A DNA stretch of 64,000 nt from Chitinophagaceae bacterium. GTDB lineage: Bacteria; Bacteroidota; Bacteroidia; Chitinophagales; Chitinophagaceae. The stretch is taken from contig JAEUVB010000020.1 in the NCBI GenBank assembly GCA_016786845.1, positions 44,928 through 108,927 of the forward strand, written 5' to 3'. The notes beneath the pieces are model-generated. The model was not told the origin of the DNA. It searched no databases and worked only from the letters and a program-made list of their open reading frames with translations. A program made the position numbers and the translations under genes. Shown piece after piece: positions 19,357 through 29,100 of this stretch (positions within the stretch are counted from its first letter, which is position 1; each line of letters begins with the position of its first letter).

Positions 19357-19473
19357 CGTTTTGAAGGTATGTTTGAATTCATGCAGGGCTGTTTTTCAGA
19401 TCTTTTGATATTTTGAGCCATAAGAATGTAGTTCAACAATAATGCTTAAATTTACCCCGATTAATGGGTATAT

Positions 19474-20682
19474 ATGAATAAAGAGGTATGGGTTTGTGGT
19501 CTTGGAGCAATATCTTCAATAGGTCTCAATGCAGAAGATAATTTCCGGTCCTTGTCTCAGGGGCATTCAGGTGTTTCTTATCCGGAATTTCTGCATACAA
19601 TACATAAACAAGATTTGCCTGTTTGCGAAATCAAACAAACCAATGAATCTTTAGCGGCGCTTAGTGGGATGAAGATTGACTTGCCCAGAACCGTATATCT
19701 GTCGGCCATAGCCGCAACAGAAGCTTTACAGCACAGTGGCTTGTCTGCACATGACGAGACATTGCGATTCGGATTCATTTCCGGCAATACTTTAGGAGGC
19801 ATGGATACGACGGAATTTTTCTACAACGAATTTTTGCAAGATGTCCGTCAGGGGCGGCTCAAAGATGTGGTCCATCACGAATGTGGTTCAGTAACAGATT
19901 TAGTGGCCAAGCATATAGGTATTCGTCATTTTGTAACCACCCTATCAACGGCCTGCTCGTCTTCAGCCAACGCCATTCTTCATGGCAGTCGGATGATTAG
20001 ACATGGTTTATTGGATGTGGTCATCGCCGGCGGTGCTGATGCGCTTTGCCGTTTTACCTTGAATGGGTTCAATACTTTAATGATATTGGATAGTGAACCT
20101 TGTAAACCCTTTGACGAAAATCGTAAAGGCCTTAATCTGGGGGAAGGAGCAGGATACGTTGTTTTAGTGAGTGATGCAGTCAGGCAAAAATATCAATTGA
20201 CGGCCTTGGCAAAAGTTAGCGGATATGCCAATGCGAATGATGCATTTCATCAAACAGCTTCTTCGCCTGAAGGTAAAGGGAATTATATGGCCATGGAACA
20301 AGCCTTGCACATGAGTGGATTGCGAACTGAAGATATAAATTATATCAATGCTCATGGAACGGGTACGGCGAATAATGATTCGAGTGAGGGATTAGCAATC
20401 GATCGATTATTTGGCGATCATGTCCCCTTGGTGAGTTCTACAAAAGGTCATACCGGTCATACATTAGGAGCTTGTGGTGGATTGGAGGCTGTATATTGCT
20501 GTTTTTCATTGATGCATGATGCAGTCTACCCCAATCTGAGGCACCAAAATAAAATTCAGGAACATTCATTTTCGCCGGTAAGGGTGTTTTCACGGGATCA
20601 TCCCATTCATCATGTCATGAGTAATTCATTTGGTTTTGGTGGGAATTGTACATCTTTAATCTTTAGTAAAGCCAATCATTAA
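19474..20682 (+). CDS. Beta-ketoacyl-ACP synthase (FabF-like KS)
   Basis: The 402-residue condensing enzyme has the complete KAS II triad: C161 in STACSSSAN, H294 in NAHGTGTANND and H329 in KGHTGHTLGACGG. The C-terminal FGFGGNCTSLIF closes the fold. Family knowledge: it extends an acyl-ACP with malonyl units and, paired with the downstream chain-length-factor-like protein, builds the polyene chain of aryl-polyene or flexirubin pigments. No acyl carrier protein or ketoreductase lies nearby. It begins an operon of at least seven genes, most of them overlapping or nearly touching. The start is the ATG at 19474. Confidence 0.9.
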   Translation: MNKEVWVCGLGAISSIGLNAEDNFRSLSQGHSGVSYPEFLHTIHKQDLPVCEIKQTNESLAALSGMKIDLPRTVYLSAIAATEALQHSGLSAHDETLRFGFISGNTLGGMDTTEFFYNEFLQDVRQGRLKDVVHHECGSVTDLVAKHIGIRHFVTTLSTACSSSANAILHGSRMIRHGLLDVVIAGGADALCRFTLNGFNTLMILDSEPCKPFDENRKGLNLGEGAGYVVLVSDAVRQKYQLTALAKVSGYANANDAFHQTASSPEGKGNYMAMEQALHMSGLRTEDINYINAHGTGTANNDSSEGLAIDRLFGDHVPLVSSTKGHTGHTLGACGGLEAVYCCFSLMHDAVYPNLRHQNKIQEHSFSPVRVFSRDHPIHHVMSNSFGFGGNCTSLIFSKANH

Positions 20683-20683
20683 T

Positions 20684-21724
20684 ATGAGTATGTATATAAA
20701 TGGAATTGGATTGGTCTGCGCTCAACATTTAGATCGAACAGATGGTGAGTATCAATTTCCAACAACGGCGACAACGCGATACGAAGCTTTAGAGCCTGAT
20801 TACAAAGCCTTGATACCTCCAATGCAACTGCGAAGGATGAGTAAGGTTGTGCGCATGGGGATTGCAGCTGCAAAAACAGCACTCGAACAAGCCGGTATTG
20901 AAAAACCGGATGTGATTACCATGGGTACGGCTTATGGTTGCCTTGCGGATACCGAAGTGTTTTTACAAAAGATATTGACACAGGAAGAAACCATGCTGAC
21001 GCCTACGGCATTTATTCAGTCTACACATAATACAGTCAGCGGACAAATCGCACTGATACTGGGTTGCCACGGACACAATTTTACGTTTGTTCATCGGGGT
21101 CATTCGTTTGAGACATCACTTCAAGAAAGTATGATGTGGCTGAAGGAAGTACCTGAATCCAAAGTGCTTGCGGGAGGTATCGATGAGCTGACCGATCATG
21201 CCTTTCAAATTATCTCTCGCTTCGGAACCTACAAACATAGTCATGATACCTTCGATATTCCCTCGGAAGGCAGCATAGGCGGCGAAGGAGCAGGGTTGTT
21301 TGTTTTAAGTGCAGAGCGAAATGAATCTACTAATGCGGAATTAATGGACATACGGCTCTGTCACACTGAAGCAATTCAGGATGAGTTAAATTTATTTTTA
21401 TCATCGAATGGACTTCAAGCATCGGATATACGGTTGTGCTTGTTAGGGGTCAATGGGGATAGCCGGTATGATGAAACAATCAAGTCTCATGTAGCCATAT
21501 TGGAAAATTGTTTCATGATACCATTCAAGAAATGGTGCGGTGAATTTCCTACTTCTGGGATCTTCGCTTTCGCGCTGGCGTCAAAGATTCTAAAGGAAAA
21601 TCGTTGGCCGGAGGAATTGGTGGAAGAAAAATCTGAAAACATACCCGAAATGCCACAGCATATATTGATTTACAATCATTACAAAAACGCCTATCATTCT
21701 TTTATCTTACTTCGCAGGGCATGA
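20684..21724 (+). CDS. Chain-length-factor-like ketosynthase partner
   Basis: The 346-residue protein belongs to the Ketoacyl-synt_2-like family. It retains the scaffold phrases PPMQLRRMSKVVRMGIAAA, TPTAFIQSTHNTVSGQIAL and AGGIDELTDH. In the position of the nucleophile the sequence reads FVHRGHSFET, so the catalytic Cys is missing (Gly at the aligned position), and the two catalytic His motifs are absent. It therefore probably acts as the non-catalytic partner that sets chain length for the KS encoded one base upstream. KS-CLF pairs of this kind are characteristic of aryl-polyene and flexirubin loci. It overlaps the next gene by 4 bases (ATGA). Confidence 0.82.
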   Translation: MSMYINGIGLVCAQHLDRTDGEYQFPTTATTRYEALEPDYKALIPPMQLRRMSKVVRMGIAAAKTALEQAGIEKPDVITMGTAYGCLADTEVFLQKILTQEETMLTPTAFIQSTHNTVSGQIALILGCHGHNFTFVHRGHSFETSLQESMMWLKEVPESKVLAGGIDELTDHAFQIISRFGTYKHSHDTFDIPSEGSIGGEGAGLFVLSAERNESTNAELMDIRLCHTEAIQDELNLFLSSNGLQASDIRLCLLGVNGDSRYDETIKSHVAILENCFMIPFKKWCGEFPTSGIFAFALASKILKENRWPEELVEEKSENIPEMPQHILIYNHYKNAYHSFILLRRA

Positions 21725-22470
21725 ATTTTCGGCGTACTACTTTGTTTTTTGCTTCCCTGATTTTGTTGTTGGGAATTTTGTTCCAAGGTTTCAGCATCAG
21801 CCTGTGGTGGTTACTCATCCCAATACATATTTATCTACTTATTCTGGTATTGGGTGCTATTTACATCCAACATAATTTCTATCTCAAATCCAGAAATAAC
21901 CTAACTCCCCATCATGAAAAGCAAATCATGTTGACTTTTGATGATGGAATTCATGCGGAATTCACCCCTATCATTTTGGATGCACTTAAAGAAAAGAATG
22001 TGAGGGCCATGTTTTTTTTAATCGGGAAAAATATACCCGGAAATGAAGGTATCGTAGCGAGAATGCTCAATGAGGGGCATACCATTGGAAATCACAGTTA
22101 TTCCCATGGTATGTGGTTTGATCTCAAAAGTGTAAGAGCCATGGTGTCAGAGATATTGCAGACCAATGGTCTGCTGGAATCGATCTCAGGCATGCCCGTA
22201 CGGTATTTCAGGCCGCCCTATGGTGTCACCAATCCCAATGTAGCACGAGCGGTCCGACAATCCGGATTAATATCAGTAGGTTGGTCCCTTCGATCGATGG
22301 ATACTGTGGCTACTTCTGAAGTGGCGTTACTTCAGAAATTGAAGTCAGGTACATTCCCGGGCTGTATCGTGTTGCTTCATGATCGTTGTGAGGTAACAAG
22401 CAAAGTTTTAACAGATTATATAGACTATTGTAAAGATCAGGGGTATACCTTTGTGACCCTTAACTCATGA
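21721..22470 (+). CDS. Polysaccharide deacetylase (NodB/CE4), membrane-anchored
   Basis: Two N-terminal hydrophobic segments (about residues 6-25 and 29-48) are followed by a NodB homology domain. The signatures are LTFDDG (catalytic base and metal Asp), HTIGNHSYSH (metal His pair) and FRPPYG. CE4 enzymes remove acetyl groups from N-acetylated sugars; here the substrate is unknown. Homologues occur repeatedly in flexirubin loci, where their role is unexplained. The start codon overlaps the preceding stop by 4 bases, so it is translationally coupled to the chain-length-factor gene. Confidence 0.87.
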   Translation: MNFRRTTLFFASLILLLGILFQGFSISLWWLLIPIHIYLLILVLGAIYIQHNFYLKSRNNLTPHHEKQIMLTFDDGIHAEFTPIILDALKEKNVRAMFFLIGKNIPGNEGIVARMLNEGHTIGNHSYSHGMWFDLKSVRAMVSEILQTNGLLESISGMPVRYFRPPYGVTNPNVARAVRQSGLISVGWSLRSMDTVATSEVALLQKLKSGTFPGCIVLLHDRCEVTSKVLTDYIDYCKDQGYTFVTLNS

Positions 22471-23105
22471 TGAAAAACCTATTTATTTTTCTGCTGACCT
22501 TCTGCATTTCATTGGCTGCTCAGGCGCAACCCGCCGGATTTGCACCCATAAAAGACCAGGCAGCCTTTAAACAAAAGTTTGCCTTAGCATCCGGCCGGAT
22601 ACTGAGTATTGAGAGTGATTTTTCGCAAGTGAAGAACCTGAGTATGCTTAAGGATAAAATTAATTCAAAAGGTAAATTTTATTATCAGAAAGCGAATAAG
22701 GTAAGGATTGAATATACCAAGCCATTTCAATATCTGATGGTGCTCAATAATAATTCCATGATGGTGAAGGATGAACAAAAAACATCCAACTATAATACAA
22801 GGTCCAATAAGGTCATGCAGTCAATAAATAATATTATGCTTGATTGTATGCGGGGTACAGTATATCAAAATAAGGAGTTTAATACCGTTGTCTATGAAAG
22901 CCCCCGTGAAATACTGTTACAATTGACACCGGCTACATCCGTGATGAAGAAACTCTTCGCACGCATTGAAGTTTATCTTGATAAAAATGATTTCAATGTA
23001 CTTCGACTGAATATGATTGAAAATGGCGGCGACAATAGCCTCATGACGTTTACCAACAGGATCATGAATAAAACACTGAATGATGCGTTGTTTCTTACTC
23101 GTTAG
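22467..23105 (+). CDS. LolA-like outer-membrane lipoprotein carrier homologue
   Basis: The 212-residue protein has a signal peptide (residues 1-20, ending AAQAQP) and a LolA/LolB-type half-barrel: IESDFSQVKNLSML, then SKGKFYYQKANKVRIEYTKPF, then the MMVKDEQ strand. LolA homologues carry lipidated or lipid-like cargo across the periplasm. In aryl-polyene and flexirubin clusters such a paralogue is thought to move the pigment lipid to the outer membrane. The start overlaps the deacetylase stop by 4 bases. The 3' end overlaps the next gene by 26 bases. Confidence 0.85.
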   Translation: MMKNLFIFLLTFCISLAAQAQPAGFAPIKDQAAFKQKFALASGRILSIESDFSQVKNLSMLKDKINSKGKFYYQKANKVRIEYTKPFQYLMVLNNNSMMVKDEQKTSNYNTRSNKVMQSINNIMLDCMRGTVYQNKEFNTVVYESPREILLQLTPATSVMKKLFARIEVYLDKNDFNVLRLNMIENGGDNSLMTFTNRIMNKTLNDALFLTR

Positions 23106-23697
23106 TGTTTGGATTTGTTTGTCATTTTTTGCCCGCGCTCAGGGTCAGACTGCAGCCACATGCCTGCAAGCAATACAACCTGTTTTCCCTACCGTAAAAT
23201 ACAGAGCATCTATTGATGTATTAAACAAGCACCTGAGTGGAATATTGATCATAAAATCTGAAGAGCATTCGGCCCGGATTGTGTTTATTAATGAAATGGG
23301 GTCCACATTTTTTGATCTTGCACTCAATGAAAATAATTACATTTTCCATTCCATGATGGAAAGTTTAAATAAAAAGGCCGTGCGCAAAACATTGGCTAAA
23401 GACCTGGGTATGATCGTTGGTAAAGGTATTTTCAAAGGGGAGAGCCAGTTGTTATTGCAGAATCCATCCCATTGGATTGTCCTTCGTCAATTAAAGTCAA
23501 AAGGTAATGTTCGTTATCACACCAATGAAACATGTCGTGGTGCAACATTGATTGAGAATTATGGCAGGCACAAAAAAGTCATTTCTATTCAACAATTCAT
23601 GCTGCCTAATCATGATATTCCGGACAGTATTTTTGTAGAACATCATCTTGTGAAATTTACCATACAACTTAAACAAATGTCGGATGCTGCTGAATGA
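23080..23697 (+). CDS. Unknown exported protein of the polyketide locus
   Basis: The gene encodes 205 residues that I do not recognise. A signal peptide is evident (residues 1-20, ending SFFARAQ), so the product is periplasmic or outer-membrane associated. It has the beta-rich phrases SGILIIKSEEHSARIVFINEMG and FFDLALNENNYIFHSMM. Its placement next to a LolA-like gene is the same as that of DUF3261-type lipoproteins in aryl-polyene clusters, but no lipobox Cys is present. It overlaps the gene on each side (26 and 14 bases), indicating strict co-expression. Confidence 0.75.
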   Translation: MMRCFLLVSVWICLSFFARAQGQTAATCLQAIQPVFPTVKYRASIDVLNKHLSGILIIKSEEHSARIVFINEMGSTFFDLALNENNYIFHSMMESLNKKAVRKTLAKDLGMIVGKGIFKGESQLLLQNPSHWIVLRQLKSKGNVRYHTNETCRGATLIENYGRHKKVISIQQFMLPNHDIPDSIFVEHHLVKFTIQLKQMSDAAE

Positions 23698-24052
23698 TTT
23701 TTTTTATATCCACGAATTGAAAGCGTCCGAGCATGAAGTTTTGGCTGCTGTTTCCATCAATACAGAACATCGTATCCTGGACGGTCATTTTCCCGCTCAG
23801 CCTGTTGTCCCCGGTGTCTGTATGATCGAAATGCTCAAGGAGGTTTTGGAAAAAAGTTTGCAAGTCAAACTTCGTTTGGAAACTTCAACGATGATTAAAT
23901 TTCTTACCTTGTTCGCCCCTCCGCATCATACCTCAGCAGATTTTCTTATAGATTATGTACGGGACGAGAATGGAAAAATTGCAGTAAATGCCAGTCTTCG
24001 GCATGATGAAATTATTTTTTTAAAGTTTAAGGGAATATATTGTCCGGCTTAA
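23684..24052 (+). CDS. Hotdog-fold 3-hydroxyacyl-ACP dehydratase (FabZ/ApeI-like)
   Basis: The 122-residue protein has the hotdog dehydratase core HRILDGHFPAQPVVPGVCMIE. H35 and E49 align with the catalytic His and acidic residue of FabZ-type enzymes. In polyene assembly it would remove water from 3-hydroxyacyl-ACP intermediates to form the conjugated double bonds. It is slightly shorter than housekeeping FabZ. It overlaps the previous gene by 14 bases and its stop shares a base with the next start (TAATG). Confidence 0.85.
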   Translation: MLLNDFFYIHELKASEHEVLAAVSINTEHRILDGHFPAQPVVPGVCMIEMLKEVLEKSLQVKLRLETSTMIKFLTLFAPPHHTSADFLIDYVRDENGKIAVNASLRHDEIIFLKFKGIYCPA

Positions 24053-25257
24053 TGAACAAGGAAGTGCAACATAAGGAATACATCATGGGCAAGCCGGCTG
24101 CAGAAGAATTGTTTTTGAAATACAAGGCTTGCTTCTTATTGCCCACTTATAATAATGCCCAGGCCATTGCGCCGGTCATAGAGGCGTGTTTGCGTCAAAC
24201 TTCACATGTTGTGGTCATCAATGACGGATCTACCGATCATACTTTAAAGGTCATACATCAGTATCCCGTGCAAATCGTGAGTTATGAACACAATAAAGGG
24301 AAGGGGTATGCATTACGGAAAGGGTTTCAATACGCTATCGCTCAAGGCTACGACTATGTACTTACCATTGATACAGATGGACAGCATTATCCCGAAGATT
24401 GTCTGAATTTCTTTGAAGTGCTGAAAGAGAATCCGGGTTCTCTGTTGATTGGATCTCGAAATTTGAATCAGGAGAATGTGCCTGGTAAGAGTAGTTTCGG
24501 TAATCGTTTTTCCAATTTTTGGTATAAAGTAGAAACAGGATTGAATATGCCGGATACACAAAGCGGATATCGGCTTTACCCTGTTTTTGAGTACGCAAAT
24601 ACTTCATTCTATACCCGTAAGTATGAATTTGAAATCGAAGTAATTGTGAGGAGTTCTTGGAAAGGAATACCTGTATTGCCGGTACCGATACGGGTATTTT
24701 ATCCCAAGCAAGAGGAGCGTATTACACATTTTCGGCCCCTCAAAGATTTTACCCGGATCAGTCTGCTCAATACGGTTTTAGTTCTGATTGCATTTTTGTA
24801 TATCAAACCGCGTGATTTAGTGCTCAGGCCGCTTAGGGAGAAAGGGATCCGCCGGGGGCTTTCTGAATTGCTATTCGATCCCCATGAAAGCGTATTCATA
24901 CGCTCAGCGTCTATTGGATTTGGTGTTTTTATGGGGATAGTCCCGATATGGGGTTTTCAATTACTGATTGGTATACCCGCGGCCATCGCCATGAAATTGA
25001 ATAAAACATTGTTCATTGTAGCCGCCAATATCAGTATTTTCCCTCCGGTGATATGGGCAGCAAGCTTAGCAACCGGGAAATTGCTTTATAGAAACCCCAA
25101 TTGGAAAATTGATTTTCGAAATCTGAAATGGGAGGAGGTTGCACAGACCGGCAAGGAATTTTTTGTTGGCGGTACGGTTCTTTCATTGGTATCCGGTCTG
25201 GTTTTTTTTGGTCTCACTTATTTGATTCTTCAAGGTCGCAAACAGTATAAAAAATAG
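24052..25257 (+). CDS. GT2 glycosyltransferase fused to DUF2062 membrane domain
   Basis: The ATG at 24052 overlaps the preceding TAA (TAATG) and gives 401 residues; a TTG at 24040 is less likely. An N-terminal GT-A glycosyltransferase domain shows FLLPTYNNAQ, VVINDGSTDHT and the DxD motif TIDTDGQHYPED. From about residue 240 a hydrophobic helix leads to a DUF2062 domain (PHESVFIRSASIGFGVFMGIVPIWGFQ region) with several more membrane helices. This GT2-DUF2062 arrangement is frequent in flexirubin and aryl-polyene loci. A glycosyl or acyl-transfer step on the inner-membrane pigment lipid is a reasonable guess. It is the last gene of the operon. Confidence 0.85.
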   Translation: MNKEVQHKEYIMGKPAAEELFLKYKACFLLPTYNNAQAIAPVIEACLRQTSHVVVINDGSTDHTLKVIHQYPVQIVSYEHNKGKGYALRKGFQYAIAQGYDYVLTIDTDGQHYPEDCLNFFEVLKENPGSLLIGSRNLNQENVPGKSSFGNRFSNFWYKVETGLNMPDTQSGYRLYPVFEYANTSFYTRKYEFEIEVIVRSSWKGIPVLPVPIRVFYPKQEERITHFRPLKDFTRISLLNTVLVLIAFLYIKPRDLVLRPLREKGIRRGLSELLFDPHESVFIRSASIGFGVFMGIVPIWGFQLLIGIPAAIAMKLNKTLFIVAANISIFPPVIWAASLATGKLLYRNPNWKIDFRNLKWEEVAQTGKEFFVGGTVLSLVSGLVFFGLTYLILQGRKQYKK

Positions 25258-25299
25258 ATTCATTTCCTTTTGCATATATTATCTTCGCAAAAAAGGATA

Positions 25300-26145
25300 A
25301 TGAAGTATTTACTCTTAGCTTGTCTCTGTTTAATGACAGGGTGGTTACAAGCCCAAAATCAGATTTCATCTTTTAAAATTGAACGAACCGCTTGTTTTGG
25401 CAGATGTCCGGTTTACACATTGGAATTAAGGAAAAATGGCACCATCATTTACGTTGGTAAAAAGAACGTTACGATGATAGGCACCCATACCGGTACTTTG
25501 CCTTTGTCGCTTACTAAAAAGTTTTTGGCCAATGCGGGAAAATACAAGATCATTTCGCTCAGCAACAACTATACCGAAAAGGCAAGCGATTTACCACGTT
25601 TGATCTGCACCTTCCATATCAATAAAAAAATGAAAGTGATCAAGAATGCACAGGCAGGTCCGGAATATTTGGTGGGTTTGGCATTGGAATTAGATAACCT
25701 GTTGGAAAAGGTAAAATGGAAAGGTGTGTCTAAGTATCCACCGGTGCCCCCACCGCCACCACCTCCCGCGATTGAACCCGTTGAAGAAGAACCCGTCGCA
25801 GATATCATCGGTGACAATCCCGGACAAACTGAAGTTTACACGATTACTGATCAAATGCCTGAATTCCCGGGCGGACAAGATGCCATGATGACTTATTTGC
25901 GTCAAAATCTGAAGTATCCCGAAATGGCTAAAGAAGCAGGGATACAGGGAAGGGTCATTTGTGGTTTTGTGGTCAACGAAGATGGTCAAATTTCTGATGT
26001 CACGGTGCTGAGAGGTATTGGTAACGGTTGTGATCAGGAGGCCATCCGGGTTATAAAGAGTATGCCGAATTGGAAGCCGGGAAGACAAAATGGTCGGCCT
26101 GTAAAGGTTAAATTTAATCTTCCAATCAATTTTAAACTTCAATAG
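25300..26145 (+). CDS. DUF6438 plus TonB C-terminal domain protein
   Basis: I chose the ATG at 25300, which opens a clean signal peptide (MKYLLLACLCLMTGWLQAQ); the frame reaches further to a TTG at 25270. The product has 281 residues. Residues about 20-115 match DUF6438 (ACFGRCPVYTLELRKNGTIIY). A proline-rich linker (PPVPPPPPPP) and acidic stretch follow, then a TonB_C domain (DQMPEFPGGQDAMMTYL, GRVICGFVVNEDGQI, NWKPGRQNGRPVKVKFNLPI). Unlike a true TonB it has a cleavable signal peptide and no inner-membrane anchor, so it is probably a periplasmic protein using the TonB_C fold for binding. Confidence 0.83.
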   Translation: MKYLLLACLCLMTGWLQAQNQISSFKIERTACFGRCPVYTLELRKNGTIIYVGKKNVTMIGTHTGTLPLSLTKKFLANAGKYKIISLSNNYTEKASDLPRLICTFHINKKMKVIKNAQAGPEYLVGLALELDNLLEKVKWKGVSKYPPVPPPPPPPAIEPVEEEPVADIIGDNPGQTEVYTITDQMPEFPGGQDAMMTYLRQNLKYPEMAKEAGIQGRVICGFVVNEDGQISDVTVLRGIGNGCDQEAIRVIKSMPNWKPGRQNGRPVKVKFNLPINFKLQ

Positions 26146-26154
26146 ATTAAGGTA

Positions 26155-29100
26155 ATGATCTTAGATAAAAAACAGAATTTTTTTGGTATCCTCCTTCTTC
26201 ATTTTATCCTGCTTTGTACTCAGGATTCATTTAGTCAACTTCAGGATAATGCATTTAGAAATGTTGCCAATAAAATGTATTGGCAGAATCGTAAGCCCTT
26301 TGAAGGATATTGGCAGCAAGATGTAGCTTATAAAATAAAGGCCTCCATCAATGAGAAGACCAATGTGATTGAAGCAACAGAGGAATTGCAGTATTGGAAC
26401 AATTCGCCCGATGCTTTGTCTTTCGTTTATTTTCATCTGTATCAGAATGCTTTCACGAAGGGGTCCTATCTGGAAGAATTACACAAGGTCAATAAGCAGC
26501 CAATTCGTCGTATGGGAAAATATCAGCAACAAGGTTTGGGTACCTTGGTGGAGAATTTGACCGTGAACGGAAAAAAATGTAAGGTTGAAATTGACAATAC
26601 CATCATGAAAGTAACCCTGCCTGAACCCTTACAGCCGGGTGCTACAGTGGTCTTTAAAATGAATTTTGCTACATTTTTCGATAGCGGAGATTTTCGTCGT
26701 CGTATGGCCGTCTCGAGTGCCTGGGGATTCAAACGATTCAACGGAGTCCATTGGTATCCTCGAATCAGTGTATATGATATCAAAAAGGGTTGGGATACGG
26801 ATCAACATTTGAATAAGGAGCTTTATGGTGATTACGGACTTTTCGATGTCGAATTAAACTTCGCTGAAAATTATGTGGTCGAGGCAACAGGTGCATTACA
26901 AAACCCGGCAGAAGTATATCCGGGCGATTTGCGTCAACGTTTGGATATTTCAAATTTTGCAAAGAAACCATGGAATGAAGCACCTTCCATTATAACACCC
27001 TATGACAGCAGCCGCAGAAAAACGTGGCACTATATTGCCAATAATGTCCATGATTTTGCTTTTACGGCCGATCCAACCTATCGTATCGGTGAAACTTCTT
27101 GTACACCCTCCGGACTTAACGAAAAACCTATTCAATGCATCTGTGTAGTTCAAGAGCCACATGCCTCGCGCTGGCAAACGGCACCCGATTATGTAGCCAA
27201 GATCATTAAAACCTTCTCTGAAGATTTCGGCATGTATGAGTATCCAAAAATGGTTGCTGCTGACGCCGGAGATGGTATGGAGTATCCCATGTTAACTTTG
27301 GATGGGGGTGCTGAACCCGATTTTCATGGCTTATTTGTGCATGAAATCGGTCACAATTGGTTTTATGGTATGATCGGGAATAATGAAACCTATCGTGCGG
27401 CCCTGGATGAGGGATTTACTCAATTTCTAACGGCATGGGGGCTGCGACGTATTGATGGGGATACCATGATTGAATCGCCGGAAAAAAATAAATACAAACG
27501 AAATCATCGTGATGCTAAACTTACACTAGATCGAAATGTTTATAATCGCTATATGAATGATGCGGTCCGTTGTGATGATAAAGCATTAAATACGCATTCA
27601 AATGATTTTCACTCGGCAATTGGTCATGAAAACGGTTACAGTAATGTTTACCATAAAACGGCAACCATGTTGTTCAATTTACAGTATGTGCTTGGTGATG
27701 ATTTGTTTTTGCGCGCCATGAAACATTATGTCGCTAAATGGAAAATGGCTCATCCGTATTTTGAAGATTTCAGACAGAGTATCATCGAGTATACGCATCA
27801 GGATCTGAATTGGTTTTTTGATCAATGGCTGGAGACGACGAAAAATATTGACTACAGTATTGTATCCATTAAAAAATCGTTGATCCGAGATGAATATAAA
27901 ATCAAATTCAAGCGTAAAGGGCAAATGCAAATGCCGATCGATTTTCAGGTGAGAGGAAAGGACGGGAAAACTTATGACTATCACATTCCAAATAATTATT
28001 TCATCAAACAAACCGATGCCAAAGTGTTGAACAAATGGTATGGTTGGGATTTGCTCTATCCGACATATACTGCGAAAGTGAATATACCCGGCGGGCTAAA
28101 GTCTGTTCAAATCGATCCTTCCTATCGTTTGGCGGATGTGGACATGATGAATAATTATAAGCGCCCATTCATGCATGCTGCACCTGAATCCCGCAGATTA
28201 CAATGGGAGAGCTTTGTCTATAATCCACCATCATGGAAAAAGTATAACGCTTATATTCGGCCGGATATCTGGTGGAATGCCGTGGACGGATTTAAAGTAG
28301 GAATCAACGTCAATGGAAATTATCTCAATTATCTGCGCAAGCTTAATTGCACCGTATGGTTTAATACACATGCTGCGAATTTGTATACTTACAGGCCTTA
28401 TGAGGGACAGAGTGCATTTGATACCTATTCTCCGATTGACTATACACTTCGATATGAAAACGCGATGAAATTTATTAGTCCCAAAATCAACTGGGGAGTG
28501 GATAGTCGCTATATCGATGGATTCGCACGACACAATATTTATTCTCAATACAAGATTAATGACCATCATCAGTTTAAAATTGAGGCCACTTCTTTGTTTA
28601 GAAAAAGAACCAATAACCGGGCTTATTTGTTCTATCCGGATGAATGGAGTTCTGTGGTCAGTTCAGCTGTAGAAGGCAGTAAAGAGAATTCATTTCTTCA
28701 GCTGAGTTGGAGTAGTCAGTTTCAGTATAATCGAGGTAATGGTCGCTCAGTGATCACCCTACGTGCACCTTTGAGTTATAATTATTCCTACTTACAAGGC
28801 GAATTAATACAAAATACATATTGGAAAAAATTGGATCTGCGTTCCCGTTTATTTGTCAGGTTAGGTATGGGCGACGATATCCCTTATGAGAGTGCGCTAT
28901 TTATGCAGGGTGCCAATCCGGAAGAGATGATGGAGAGTAAATATGCACGTTCTCATGGTGTAGTACCTTTAGAAGCCGGTGGATTTTCAACCAATGATTT
29001 TGCCTATTTCCACCAGGGTGGTGGACTCAACCTCCGTGGCTATAATGGATATTATGCCATAGATGAAGATCAGAATGGCGTACAGTACATCAATTATAAA

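Noticed and set aside
21721..22470. Deacetylase as part of a capsule or biofilm operon
   Set aside because: The 4-base overlaps tie it to the KS-CLF and LolA-like genes; no capsule genes are nearby.
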